Assembly (NCBI RefSeq): GCF_026626305.1
Contig: NZ_JAPNUE010000002.1
Coordinates: forward strand, 186,001 to 250,000
Direction: 5' to 3'
Source: Frigidibacter sp. RF13
GTDB lineage: Bacteria > Pseudomonadota > Alphaproteobacteria > Rhodobacterales > Rhodobacteraceae
DNA: 64,000 bases
Under the pieces are notes generated by a model, which ran no database searches, was not told the origin of the DNA, and saw only the letters and a list, made by a program, of their open reading frames with translations. The translations under genes were made by a program, and so were the position numbers. Positions 1 through 8,214 of this stretch are shown here, in pieces (within the stretch, counting starts at the first letter, position 1; each line of letters opens with the position of its first letter).

Positions 1-629
1 GGGCCGCTGCCAAACGCTTCGAAGGTGTGCAGAACCGCTGGTACCTCGATGCGGTTTTCAAAGGCCGCTATCCCGATGACATTCTGGAACTTTGCGCCGT
101 GGACCTGCCCGACATCCGGCCGGACGACAATGCGCTGATCGCACAGCCGCTCGACTTTCTGGGCATGAACATCTACCGCCGTTCGGTGATCGGCACAGGC
201 AGCGAGCTGCCGCCGCTCAGTTTCACCCGGACGAATCCGCCGGGCCGCAATTCGGCGCTGAACTGGGAAATCTGGCCACGCTGCATCAGCGAAGCCCTTG
301 AATATGTCCACCGCGAATATGCACCCGGGCAGATATTCATTACGGAGAACGGCCTGGCGACGCCCGCCGAAACGCCCGGAGCGGACGGACGGGTATTTGA
401 CCTGGAGCGTGCCGAATATTTCGTCGACCACCTTGAGCAGGTGTCAAAAGCCCTAGACTCCGGCGTGCCGGTGAAGGGCTATTTCGCCTGGACCCTCATC
501 GACAATTTCGAGTGGGCCTATGGCTATGCGTCGCAATTCGGTCTCGCCTATCTGGATCGAAAGAGCCTTGACCGGCGGCTGAAATATTCGGGCGAGGTCT
601 ACGGACACATCGCCCGAAACGGGCGCTGA
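1..629 (+). CDS. Family 1 glycoside hydrolase (beta-glucosidase), C-terminal part
   Basis: The 5' end lies outside the window; the reading frame is open from base 3 and ends at 629. The visible ~209 residues are the second half of a GH1 TIM barrel, a family that normally has about 440-470 residues. The ITENG motif carries the catalytic nucleophile glutamate, followed later by the family-typical GYFAWTLIDNFEW segment, whose tryptophans and glutamate bind the sugar in the -1 subsite. The family hydrolyses beta-glucosides or related beta-linked disaccharides in the cytoplasm. No signal peptide can be judged because the start is missing. The next gene begins 3 bases after the stop, so the two are probably co-transcribed. 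The substrate cannot be assigned from this fragment. Confidence 0.93.
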   Translation, partial: AAAKRFEGVQNRWYLDAVFKGRYPDDILELCAVDLPDIRPDDNALIAQPLDFLGMNIYRRSVIGTGSELPPLSFTRTNPPGRNSALNWEIWPRCISEALEYVHREYAPGQIFITENGLATPAETPGADGRVFDLERAEYFVDHLEQVSKALDSGVPVKGYFAWTLIDNFEWAYGYASQFGLAYLDRKSLDRRLKYSGEVYGHIARNGR

Positions 630-632
630 CAG

Positions 633-1307
633 ATGTCCGCCGTCGTCGTGACCGGCGCCAACAGGGGTCTCGGCCTCGAACTGGTTCGCCTGTTTGCCGC
701 CTCCGGCGCCTCCGTGGTTGCAGTCTGTCGTACCCTGCCAGATGACCCGCCGTCCCTGGCGGATGGCGACATCCGCTGGCTGCCGCTTGATCTGGCCGAC
801 GCCGATGCCGTTGCCGCCTTTCCGGCGGTGTTTGGGGCGCTGCCGGTAGGGGTCGTCGTCCACAATGCCGCGATCCGCGGCGCGACGGGCGGGCTCAGCG
901 ATCTTCACGCCGACGACTTCACCCAGGTCATGAAGGTGAACGCGCTGGCGCCCCTGCTTCTGACCCGCGCGCTCTTGCCAAATCTGATGGCGGGGCGCCG
1001 CCGCACGGTCGCGATGATATCCTCCCGAGCCGGGTCGATGGCCGAAGGTCTCGACCCTGACGGCGATTACGCCTACCGGCAATCGAAAGCGGCGCTGAAC
1101 ATGGGGGCGCGGAAGCTCGCCTATGATTATCCGGACCTGAAAGTACTACTGTTGCACCCGGGATGGATGCGCACCGACATGGGGGGGGCGGACGCGGAAA
1201 TCGACGCGGCCGACGCCGCCCGCGGGCTGATTTTACGCATTTCCGAAGCAGACCGCCGGGCCAGCGGCAGCTTTCAGACCTGGGATGGCCGTCCTATCGC
1301 CTGGTGA
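633..1307 (+). CDS. Short-chain dehydrogenase/reductase (SDR) family oxidoreductase
   Basis: A 224-residue classical SDR. The N-terminal TGANRGLG is the TGxxxGxG nucleotide-binding motif. HNAAIRG stands in the place of the NNAG structural motif, a serine lies in MISSRAGS, and YRQSK is the YxxxK catalytic pair. The lysine-proximal segment and HPGWMRTDMGG are typical of NAD(P)-dependent carbonyl or sugar reductases of this class. It starts 3 bases after the GH1 glycosidase gene, which suggests a shared operon for sugar or aglycone metabolism. The substrate is unknown. An IS5-family remnant begins 4 bases after the stop codon, so any further downstream genes of this operon may have been displaced by the insertion. 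Confidence 0.9.
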   Translation: MSAVVVTGANRGLGLELVRLFAASGASVVAVCRTLPDDPPSLADGDIRWLPLDLADADAVAAFPAVFGALPVGVVVHNAAIRGATGGLSDLHADDFTQVMKVNALAPLLLTRALLPNLMAGRRRTVAMISSRAGSMAEGLDPDGDYAYRQSKAALNMGARKLAYDYPDLKVLLLHPGWMRTDMGGADAEIDAADAARGLILRISEADRRASGSFQTWDGRPIAW

Positions 1308-1310
1308 CAG

Positions 1311-1906
1311 GGCTCTGTTGCAAAAATCGGCTTCTGACCGGACCTGGCCTTTCCCCGGGCGGACCTATCCTGCGACCTCCGTGATGGGTGTGCCGAGGGC
1401 GGTGAACCCGTTTAGGACGGCGAAACGGACCTGGAACTCTGCAACCTGAGGGTCGAAGTCCCGCGCGGAAAGATGCTGCCCGAGGAGCTTGATGCAGTGC
1501 ATCTTGGTTTCAGCGCGGCTTCGGCGGTGGTAACCGCTCCATCGTCGCCAGATGGTTCGACCCACACGCTTCGATGTTCGCAGGATTTCGTTGCGCGCGA
1601 CAGCTCCGGCGGTGCCAGGTTTCCAGAGTTTGGCGTTCTTGCGGGGCGGGATGATTGCGGCGGCACCTCGGGCAGCATGGCGGCGTCGCTGTAGTCGGGC
1701 TGCCGCGAGCACTTGCCGGTCGGCGTCGCTTCCCACATCATGGCAGGATCGAACCAGATCGTCCCCGCGCCGCGGCGCTTCAGCGCTTCGCTATAGGCGG
1801 GCCAGTTCCTCGTCTTGCAGGTCGGGGGTGTTGGTCTGCTCATGCAGTCCAGCTACCACTCTGGATTCACGAGATGAATCCCTCACGCGATTTGTGCAAC
1901 AGAGCC
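1311..1906. mobile_element. IS5-family insertion sequence, internally deleted remnant
   Basis: The two ends are inverted copies of GGCTCTGTTGCA followed by AAAATC at 1311 and, in reverse complement, CAAATC at 1906. This is the terminal sequence common in IS5-family elements of alphaproteobacteria. The element is only about 600 bp, where intact relatives are about 1 kb, because the middle of the transposase gene is missing. I see no convincing target duplication (flanks gacag and gtttc), so the copy may have been rearranged after insertion. Since both ends remain, it could still be mobilised in trans by a complete copy elsewhere. Confidence 0.85.
1365..1843 (-). pseudogene. IS5-family transposase with internal deletion and frameshift
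   Basis: On the minus strand the N-terminal part starts at 1843 and reads normally through WPAYSEALKRRG, IWFDPAMMWEA and RQPDYSDAA (about 50 residues). It then jumps in another frame to the C-terminal third, with RGAAAIIPPRKNAK, ILRTSKRVGRTIWRRWSGYH, RSRAETKMHCIKLLG and a last TPITEVAG ending at 1365. The conserved central part with the first catalytic aspartates of the DDE transposase is gone, so the protein cannot be active. The C-terminal YHRRSRAETK region, which carries the catalytic glutamate, is still recognisable. The deletion joint lies near 1690. Confidence 0.85.
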
Positions 1907-2046
1907 GTTTCGAATCGCGGCATCACTCAGGGGCATGGTCCGGGGCACCGTGTTGGACTGTCCCGGACCGCAACGGACAAACGATCTGCACAAACCCTTA
2001 TAAGAAAGGCTTCATGGATGTCATGGGACGATCTCGGATGTAAAAG

Positions 2047-2123
2047 TGGTGGCGAGGGAGGGACTCGAACCCTCGACCTTGCGATTATGAGTCGCACGCT
2101 CTAACCAGCTGAGCTACCTAGCC
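2047..2123 (-). tRNA. tRNA with CAT anticodon (probably tRNA-Ile2, or elongator Met)
   Basis: The reverse complement folds as a 77-nt cloverleaf with an encoded CCA: acceptor GGCTAGG/CCTCGCC, D arm GCTC/GAGC, anticodon stem TGCGA/TCGCA with loop CTCATAA, and T arm GAGGG/CCCTC. The anticodon is CAT. The anticodon arm with GCGACTCATAATCGC resembles the lysidine-modified isoleucine tRNA more than alphaproteobacterial elongator Met tRNAs as I remember them, but I cannot settle this by eye. The acceptor stem has a T-C mismatch at its fourth pair, which is unusual. It sits between the IS5 remnant and the epimerase gene. Confidence 0.9.
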
Positions 2124-2194
2124 ACTTGGGCGGCGTAGGTATGTCAGGCCCCCGGCCGCGTCAAGGGCGGAATCGCTCCGTCTGCCCCGGGACG

Positions 2195-3208
2195 TCAGAA
2201 GCCGAAATAATCGCGGTACCAGGCCACGAACCGCGCCATGCCTTCCCGAATGCTCGTTTCGGGGCGGTAGCCAGTCAGGCGGGCGAGAAGGCCGTTGTCG
2301 GCCCAGGTCGCGACCACATCACCCTTCTGCATACCCATCAACTTCTTCACCGCCTGTTGGCCCGCCGCCGCTTCGATTGCGGCGATGAAATCGCCAAGGC
2401 TCACCTTCTCGCCATTGCCGACATTCACTACCCGCCAGGGCGCCACCGGCGACAGGCTGTCGCCCGCCGCAATCTGGTCGGGCGATGCCGGGCGGACAGG
2501 CGGATGGTCGATGAGAAGCCGCAGCGCCCGAACCAGATCGGTCACATAGGTGAAGTCGCGGTACATGTCGCCCTGTCCGTAGACCTCGATCGGTTCGCCC
2601 GCTAGGATCGCACGGGTGAACTTGAAAGGTGCCATGTCGGGCCGCCCCCATGGCCCGTAGACCGTGAAGAACCGAAAGCAGGTTGTGGGCAGATTGTAGA
2701 GATGCGCCCAGGAATGGCTGAGGTTCTCGGTCGCCTTCTTGGTTGCGGCGTAAAGAGAGACCTGGGTATCTGCCTTGTCTGTTTCGCGGTAAGGCATCTC
2801 GGTATTGGCGCCGAAGACCGAGGAGGTGGAGGCGAGCATCAGGTGCTTCACCCCCTGATCGCGCGCCGCCTCCATCACGTTGAACGTGCCCTCGATATTG
2901 GCCGAAAGATAAGAGCGCGGCGCCTCGAGGCTGTAGCGCACGCCGGCCTGGGCGGCGAGATGGACGATGGCGTCGGGGCGGAAGGCCCTGATGTCTGCGG
3001 CGAGTTTCCCTGCCCCTTCCAGCATCCCGCGGGTGAAGGTGAAACCGTTCCGCCCGGTAAGCCGCGCGAGCCGCGCCTCTTTCAGTGCCGGATCGTAATA
3101 GGGTGTCATCCCGTCGAACCCGTGGACGATGAAGCCCTCGTCCAGCAGATGTTCGGCCAGGTGGAAGCCGATGAAGCCTGCCGCCCCCGTCACATAGATC
3201 CGCTTCAT
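2195..3208 (-). CDS. NAD-dependent epimerase, probably UDP-glucuronate 4-epimerase
   Basis: A 337-residue extended SDR enzyme. TGAAGFIG at the N-terminus is the GxxGxxG NAD site, and SLYAATKKA contains the YxxxK catalytic pair. The segment YYDPALKEARLARL and the downstream RPDMAPFKFTRAI and YRDFTYVTDL blocks match the UDP-glucuronate 4-epimerase (CapI/LspL-like) group, which makes UDP-galacturonate for surface polysaccharide. I start at the ATG at 3208 because MKRIYVTGAAGF is the normal family N-terminus; the frame stays open upstream for about 340 bases but with no family resemblance. Only a tRNA and IS debris lie near it, so the partner polysaccharide genes are not in view. Confidence 0.88.
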   Translation of the reverse strand: MKRIYVTGAAGFIGFHLAEHLLDEGFIVHGFDGMTPYYDPALKEARLARLTGRNGFTFTRGMLEGAGKLAADIRAFRPDAIVHLAAQAGVRYSLEAPRSYLSANIEGTFNVMEAARDQGVKHLMLASTSSVFGANTEMPYRETDKADTQVSLYAATKKATENLSHSWAHLYNLPTTCFRFFTVYGPWGRPDMAPFKFTRAILAGEPIEVYGQGDMYRDFTYVTDLVRALRLLIDHPPVRPASPDQIAAGDSLSPVAPWRVVNVGNGEKVSLGDFIAAIEAAAGQQAVKKLMGMQKGDVVATWADNGLLARLTGYRPETSIREGMARFVAWYRDYFGF

Positions 3209-3280
3209 GCCACCCCCGCGCCTTTTGGTCTCAATAGCGCCCGCGCGCCTCAAGTCCAAGTCTTGGTTCTTTCGGGCAGG

Positions 3281-3329
3281 GCCGGGGGCCTGCCCCCGGC
3301 CCCCCCGGAGGTATTTGGGCCAAGATGAA
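3281..3329 (+). repeat. Extragenic repeat, copy 1 (GC hairpin plus conserved tail)
   Basis: A GC-rich hairpin (gccgggggc / gcccccggc) is followed by a conserved tail CCGGAGGTATTTGGGCCAAG and ATGAA. Related copies lie near 17097-17147 and 63334-63374. The element lies in front of the epimerase gene, and the IS6-family end begins right at its 3' edge. Confidence 0.7.
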
Positions 3330-3331
3330 AG

Positions 3332-3862
3332 GGCTCTGTCGCGAACGTCTTCGGTTGACCCGAGCGGGTCGTGACCAGACATTGCAGTCCTCCAGGAACA
3401 CCGGGCGAAGGCGGGGCGATGATCTCGTTCAAGGGCGCGCGGTTTCCGAAAGATGTGATCCTGTTCGCGGTATTCTTCTACGTCCGGTACACGGTGTCGT
3501 ACCGCGACCTTGAAGAGATCCTGGCAGAGCGGGGCGCGCGAGTGGACCATGCGGCGCTGAACCGCTGGTTGGCCAAGTACTCGCCGCTGATCGCAAGCAC
3601 GGCGCGGCGCCGAAAGGCCCCGGCGGATCGATCCTGGCGTATGGACGAGACCTGCATCAAGGTGAAGGGCGAGTGGGTCTATCTTTGCCGAGCGATCGAT
3701 AAGCTTCAGAAAACCCTCGACTTGATGCTGTCCAAGCGGCGCAACAAGACGGCTGCGACCAAGTTCTTCGCACGCGCCCTTGAGGTGAACGGACTACCCC
3801 GCAAGATCGTCATCGACCGCAGCAGAGCCAACACTGCCGGGATCAGCGTGATCCCCCATTGA
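3332..3862 (+). mobile_element. IS6-family insertion sequence, 3'-truncated
   Basis: The left end starts with GGCTCTGTCGCGAACG at 3332, similar to the terminal repeats of IS6-family (IS26-like) elements, and is followed by the transposase start. The right end is not found next to the truncated gene. A 19-base segment of the left end (3349-3367, cttcggttgacccgagcgg) recurs with one mismatch at 4536-4554, so the far end of the element or of a second copy may have been there before a deletion. The intervening ~670 bases hold a piece of an unrelated gene. Confidence 0.75.
3419..3862 (+). pseudogene. Truncated IS6-family transposase
   Basis: The 148 residues from the ATG at 3419 match the N-terminal two thirds of IS6-family transposases, which normally have about 230-240 residues. 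Visible are the helix-turn-helix region RYTVSYRDLEEILAERG and VDHAALNRWLAKYSP, the first catalytic aspartate in SWRMDETCIKVKGEW, and the second in VIDRSRANTAGI. Homology stops there, and the frame ends after about five unrelated residues. The catalytic glutamate domain is missing, so it is inactive. The truncation point near 3845 probably marks a recombination joint with the following PEP-synthase-like fragment. Confidence 0.85.
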
Positions 3863-3939
3863 TTGATCTCACGATGCAATGCGGCGACTTGGTACGAACG
3901 CTTCAGCTCTCCTCCCGAACAGGCGAATGGTGGTTTCAT

Positions 3940-4370
3940 TATTGGCCGCCGTTGAAGCAGGTCCAGCGTCCGCCCGAAAGTGCCCATGCGACAACATGAG
4001 GTCCCGGCCCGGACACCCCTTCCGACTTCGGAACCAGGCTGCCGAGGGCATCGAGATCCGTTGTCGTGCGGCAAGGACTTTCTGCCAGTTCAGGCACCAC
4101 CACCTGCTGCAGTGTCGATCCGTCCGGATCCCGGCGTACCGCTATGTCCTCGAAGCTCGCAACGCGTTGGATCACACCCTCGGCGCTCCCGATCCGGCTG
4201 CGATCCGGAACGACTAGACCTTGAACGATCTTTTCGCGGGAACCTGAGTCGGCCTCGATAACAAGTTCGTCCGCACAGGTTACCGGATCGCCCGTGAAAA
4301 CGATGCCGGCCACGTCCGCCTCAACCAGTTGCAGAATCAACACGCCAACGCGCACCGCCACCGGGTGCAT
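3940..4370 (-). pseudogene. Fragment of a PEP synthase / PPDK N-terminal domain protein
   Basis: The minus-strand frame from 4370 resembles the end of the PEP/pyruvate-binding (PPDK_N) domain found in PEP synthases and rifampin phosphotransferases. It has LQLVEADVAGIVFTGDPVT, then LVIEADSG, IVQGLVVPDR and VVAWALSGG. The canonical continuation, GGRLWLLQARPI in relatives, is present here as GRTLDLLQRRPI only in the neighbouring frame, so a one-base frameshift lies near 3965. No start or preceding domain exists upstream (a TGA is 24 bases before the 4370 ATG). I read it as a short relic of a larger gene whose ends were removed, probably with the surrounding IS activity. Confidence 0.6.
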
Positions 4371-4471
4371 CGAGGGCCAACCTATCGCCGCTCACAAACT
4401 GGAGAAATCACACAATCCTGCAACATTTTCTCCACACCTTTCCGGAGCGGGTTTCAGGAAGGGAAAGTGGC

Positions 4472-5380
4472 ATGTCACTCCTAGGTTTGCGCAGGAACCG
4501 GACCACCCCAACCGGGACGCCCACATCAGAAAAGGCTTCGGTTGATCCGAGCGGAAATGTGTGGGCGCGTCGCAGAAGTTTCTCGACAGTTCTGGCCAGT
4601 TCCCTGCAGACGGGAGCGGCCAGGTTTCGAGCCCTCGCGATTGCGGCGTTGGTGCCGCTTGTTCAGGTGTTTGCGATCAATTCTGCCCTGGCGGACTCCG
4701 TTGTCATTTCCACACTGGAGTGGCCGCCATATGCATCGGCCGAATTGCCCAAGGGCGGTGCGACAACAGAGGTGGTGAGGCAGGCCTTCGCGGCAGCAGG
4801 TCTTGAAGCAGAAGTTCGGGTTCTTCCCTGGAAGCGCGCGATCTCTGATGCGAAAGACGATATGAAGATTGCGGCTTACTATCCGGGCTACCACTGTCGG
4901 CATGTCGAAGGTTTCGTGGCTTCCGAGCCGATCGGAACCGGCCCACTGGGGTTCGCAGAAAACATGGATGCGCCGGTCGAGTGGACCAGCATCGACGACA
5001 TCGGCGAACAGAAACTCAAGGTCGGGACAGTCTTGGGTTATGCCAATACCGATGAGTTTGACGAAAAGGCCGGAACCGGCTGGGTCCGGGCAATCCCGGC
5101 ACCTGATGACGTCACCAACCTGCGCAAGCTGATGCTCAAGCGGATCGACATGGCTGTCATCGACAAGTTGGTGATGTCTTATCTTCTGGCAACCGAGCCA
5201 ACGCTGAGTGGCGGCGGAGAGATACTTAAATTCGACAGCAAGACTCTCGACGACAAGACGCTGTTCCTCTGTTTCAACGACGACGAAGCGGGCCATGCAA
5301 TGCGTGACCGCTTCAATGCGGGCCTTGCGAAAATCGACATCGACGCGATCGTCGAACGCTACTTCGCCGAGGAGTTCTGA
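4472..5380 (+). CDS. Periplasmic solute-binding protein, family 3 (sensor partner)
   Basis: Up to 302 residues. A hydrophobic stretch RALAIAALVPLVQVFAIN ending in SALA, followed by DSVV, is a good Sec signal peptide at about residues 53-75. The mature part resembles SBP_bac_3 amino-acid-type binding proteins (STLEWPPYAS, then GATTEVVRQAF, MKIAAYYPGY, a late KRIDMAVIDKLV). The start is unsure. ATG 4472 has a good RBS (aggaaggga) but gives an unusually long leader that crosses an IS6-like end sequence at 4536-4554; GTG 4559 would give a more normal 273-residue precursor. No ABC permease or ATPase is nearby. The stop overlaps the kinase start (TGATG), so it probably presents a ligand to the kinase rather than serving import. 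Confidence 0.8.
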   Translation: MSLLGLRRNRTTPTGTPTSEKASVDPSGNVWARRRSFSTVLASSLQTGAARFRALAIAALVPLVQVFAINSALADSVVISTLEWPPYASAELPKGGATTEVVRQAFAAAGLEAEVRVLPWKRAISDAKDDMKIAAYYPGYHCRHVEGFVASEPIGTGPLGFAENMDAPVEWTSIDDIGEQKLKVGTVLGYANTDEFDEKAGTGWVRAIPAPDDVTNLRKLMLKRIDMAVIDKLVMSYLLATEPTLSGGGEILKFDSKTLDDKTLFLCFNDDEAGHAMRDRFNAGLAKIDIDAIVERYFAEEF

Positions 5381-8205
5381 TGAACGCGGTGCCAGGCACG
5401 GCGCGGGATTCCGACCTTGACCCGAAAGCCGCCGCCAGCCGAGACGGATTTGGCAGATCGGTCCAGGGGAAGTTCCTGCTCTTTGTCGTGCCGCTCGTGC
5501 TGCTCTCGACACTCATTGTATTCGGCCTGTTCGAATGGAATGCCCGGCGCTCTGCGGCCGAGCAATTGCGGATCAAGCTGGACAAGCTGGTGGAGATTCA
5601 AAGCGCCGTAGTGGCCGAGTCGCTTTGGAACGTCGCGGATCAACAGATCAAACTGATCCTCGCCGCACTTGCAACCGACCCGGATGTGTCGGCTGCTGCT
5701 GTCTACGATGAAAGGAACCGGCTTGTCGCATCTGTCGGCGACCTGGCGCTGTTGGACAGGTCGAACTACACGGATTCACTGGATATTCTCTACAATAGCG
5801 GGGATCAGCCCATCAAAATCGGCCTGTTTCGCGTAGCCCTGACCGAGGCGCGCCTGGCCGAGATGACCCGCGAGCGGATGATACTCGTGACCTTCCTGGC
5901 CGGTATCCTGCTGGCAACCGTGGTTACAGCAACGCTGGCCGCCAACAAGCGCATCATTGGCCGGCCGCTCGCCCTTCTTCTGAATTCGATCCAAGAGGCG
6001 CAAAATAGCGGCAACCGCGCTCCTGTGGACTGGTCCAGCGACGACGAGATTGGCCGCGTGGTGCGGGCTTTCAACGACATGCAGGCGCGCCAGAACGCCT
6101 ACGAACAGCAGTTGCGGCATTCAAACGACATGCTCGAAGCGCGCGTCGCTGAGCGGACAGCGGACCTTGCGCATGCCGAAGCGACCGCCAGCGAGGCGCG
6201 CAGCCAGCTTACCGATGCGATCGAGAGCATCTCGGAAGGCTTTGCGCTCTTTGATCGCAATGAGCGGTTGGTCGTTGCCAATCACCGCTACCGTGAAATC
6301 ATGTTGGGCAACGATGGCGAGATCTCGGCCGGTACACCGTTCGCTGAGATCGTGAGCCGCGCCGCCACAGCCGGTCGTTTCCCGAACGCCAATCAGGATC
6401 CCGAACAATGGATCGAACGGCAGATCACGCGACATCGCTCGCCTGGCCCGCCCTACATCCAGGAAATGGCGGGCAACCAATGGCAACAGATCAACAATCG
6501 CATCACCGACAAGGGCGGCACGGTTGCCGTCCATTCGGATATCACCAACATCAAGCGGATTTCAGACGAACTCAAGCGCGCGAAGGACGCCGCAGAGGCA
6601 GCCAACGAGGCGAAAAGTGCTTTCCTTGCGACGATGAGCCATGAGATCCGGACGCCTTTAAATGGTATCATCGGCATGAGCACGCTTCTATCCGGCACGC
6701 CGCTGACAGAAGAACAACGCGATTTCAGCGACACGATAGCGACGGCCGCGGACACGCTCCTGACGATCATCAGCGACATCCTCGATTTTTCGAAGGTCGA
6801 GGCCGGCGCTCTTGAACTTGAGCGGACGCCGATGGACCTGACCGAAACCATCGAAAGCGCAGCCGAGCTTGTCGCCGCGAAGGCCTCCGAGAAAGGTATT
6901 GAACTGGCCTGCCGGATCGATCCCGACGTTCCCATCGCGGTTTACGGGGATCCGATCCGGCTGAAGCAGATTCTCATGAATCTGCTCAACAACGCCGTGA
7001 AATTCACCGAGGTCGGCGAAGTCATTCTGACGGTTTCGACGGACTTTCCGGATGCGAGCCAGACGCCCGGAGCGACCATGATGTTGACCTTCACCGTGCG
7101 CGACACGGGTATCGGCATTCCTGCCGACAGGATGGATCGTCTCTTCAAGTCCTTCAGCCAGGTCGACGCGTCGACGACGCGCAGATACGGCGGAACCGGG
7201 CTTGGGCTGGTGATCACCAAGCGGCTTGTAGAACTCATGGGTGGTACGATCGGCGTCGAAAGTGTGCCCGGCGAAGGGACGACTTTTGCCTTTACGCTTC
7301 CATGTGAGGTCGCCGAGTTGCCTGATCGGTTGGATCGCGCGGCGATGCTGGAGACAATCAAGGGGTCCCGAATTCTCGTCGTTGACGACAATCGAACCAA
7401 TCAATTGATTCTAAACGAAAGATTTCGGGCCTGGGAGTTGCTGCCGACGGCGGTTGGCTCCCCCGAAACAGCATTGAAATTGCTGGCCTCAGGTGAACGC
7501 TTCGACGTGATCGTGGTGGATTTCAAGATGCCAAACATGAGCGGATTTGAATTCACCACTGCCGCGCGCACATCGTTAGGCGAGGCTGCACCACCAATGA
7601 TACTTTTCACCTCGGTCGCGCCGCTGGACGTGGAGTTTCGCGAAGGGGCAGCTCGCATGGACTACGCGGCCACGCTGCCGAAACCGGCCAAATCCGGGCA
7701 GCTCCTCGCTGCATTGTTGAAAGCTCTTGCGCCCGATCATCGCGTTCACCTCAGTCCCGATCGCGCTGCGACCGCCGCCTTGCCCATCCAGACCTGCGAA
7801 CTGCATGTGCTGCTGGTGGACGACAATTCGATCAACCGAAAAGTCGGCCAGAAGATACTGAAGACTCTGGGCTTCGAGGCGGTGGTCGTGGGCAGCGGCG
7901 CCGAGGCAATATCGCGGTGTCGAGAGGAAGAGTTCGACATTGTCCTGATGGATATCGAGATGCCGGACATGGACGGCATCGCGGCGACAAACAGAATTCG
8001 GTCGATCCTACCTCCCGGCCGCGTTCCCTATATCGTTGCATTGACCGCGAATGCCATGGCCACGGAACGCGAAACTTACCTGAAATCGGGAATGGATGAC
8101 TACCTGAGCAAGCCCATCGACGTCGAAGCGCTTGCTGCCAGCATCGATGCCGCTCGGCGGCATCGCATCGGCCAGGCAGAAGCAGGACAAGTCCGCCGGA
8201 CTTAG
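5380..8205 (+). CDS. Hybrid sensor histidine kinase with two receiver domains
   Basis: 941 residues. Two transmembrane helices (about 31-51 and 167-187) bracket a ~115-residue periplasmic domain, followed by HAMP (187-240), a coiled coil, a PAS-like domain (about 280-390), HisKA with phosphoacceptor His421 (MSHEIRTPLNG), and HATPase_c with N box (NLLNNAVKF), G1 (DTGIGI) and G2 (GGTGLGL). Two receiver domains follow: REC1 (663-780, VVDDN, Asp714 in VVDFKMP, KPAK) and REC2 (808-925, LVDDN, Asp858 in LMDIEMP, Lys911 in SKP). The architecture is BarA/ArcB-like and calls for an external HPt protein, which is the next gene. Translation is coupled to the solute-binding protein by a one-base overlap. 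Confidence 0.95.
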   Translation: MNAVPGTARDSDLDPKAAASRDGFGRSVQGKFLLFVVPLVLLSTLIVFGLFEWNARRSAAEQLRIKLDKLVEIQSAVVAESLWNVADQQIKLILAALATDPDVSAAAVYDERNRLVASVGDLALLDRSNYTDSLDILYNSGDQPIKIGLFRVALTEARLAEMTRERMILVTFLAGILLATVVTATLAANKRIIGRPLALLLNSIQEAQNSGNRAPVDWSSDDEIGRVVRAFNDMQARQNAYEQQLRHSNDMLEARVAERTADLAHAEATASEARSQLTDAIESISEGFALFDRNERLVVANHRYREIMLGNDGEISAGTPFAEIVSRAATAGRFPNANQDPEQWIERQITRHRSPGPPYIQEMAGNQWQQINNRITDKGGTVAVHSDITNIKRISDELKRAKDAAEAANEAKSAFLATMSHEIRTPLNGIIGMSTLLSGTPLTEEQRDFSDTIATAADTLLTIISDILDFSKVEAGALELERTPMDLTETIESAAELVAAKASEKGIELACRIDPDVPIAVYGDPIRLKQILMNLLNNAVKFTEVGEVILTVSTDFPDASQTPGATMMLTFTVRDTGIGIPADRMDRLFKSFSQVDASTTRRYGGTGLGLVITKRLVELMGGTIGVESVPGEGTTFAFTLPCEVAELPDRLDRAAMLETIKGSRILVVDDNRTNQLILNERFRAWELLPTAVGSPETALKLLASGERFDVIVVDFKMPNMSGFEFTTAARTSLGEAAPPMILFTSVAPLDVEFREGAARMDYAATLPKPAKSGQLLAALLKALAPDHRVHLSPDRAATAALPIQTCELHVLLVDDNSINRKVGQKILKTLGFEAVVVGSGAEAISRCREEEFDIVLMDIEMPDMDGIAATNRIRSILPPGRVPYIVALTANAMATERETYLKSGMDDYLSKPIDVEALAASIDAARRHRIGQAEAGQVRRT

Positions 8206-8214
8206 GAGAGCGGG

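Noticed and set aside
1301-1916. Target-site duplication around the IS5 remnant
   Set aside because: Flanks gacag and gtttc do not match, so no duplication can be claimed.
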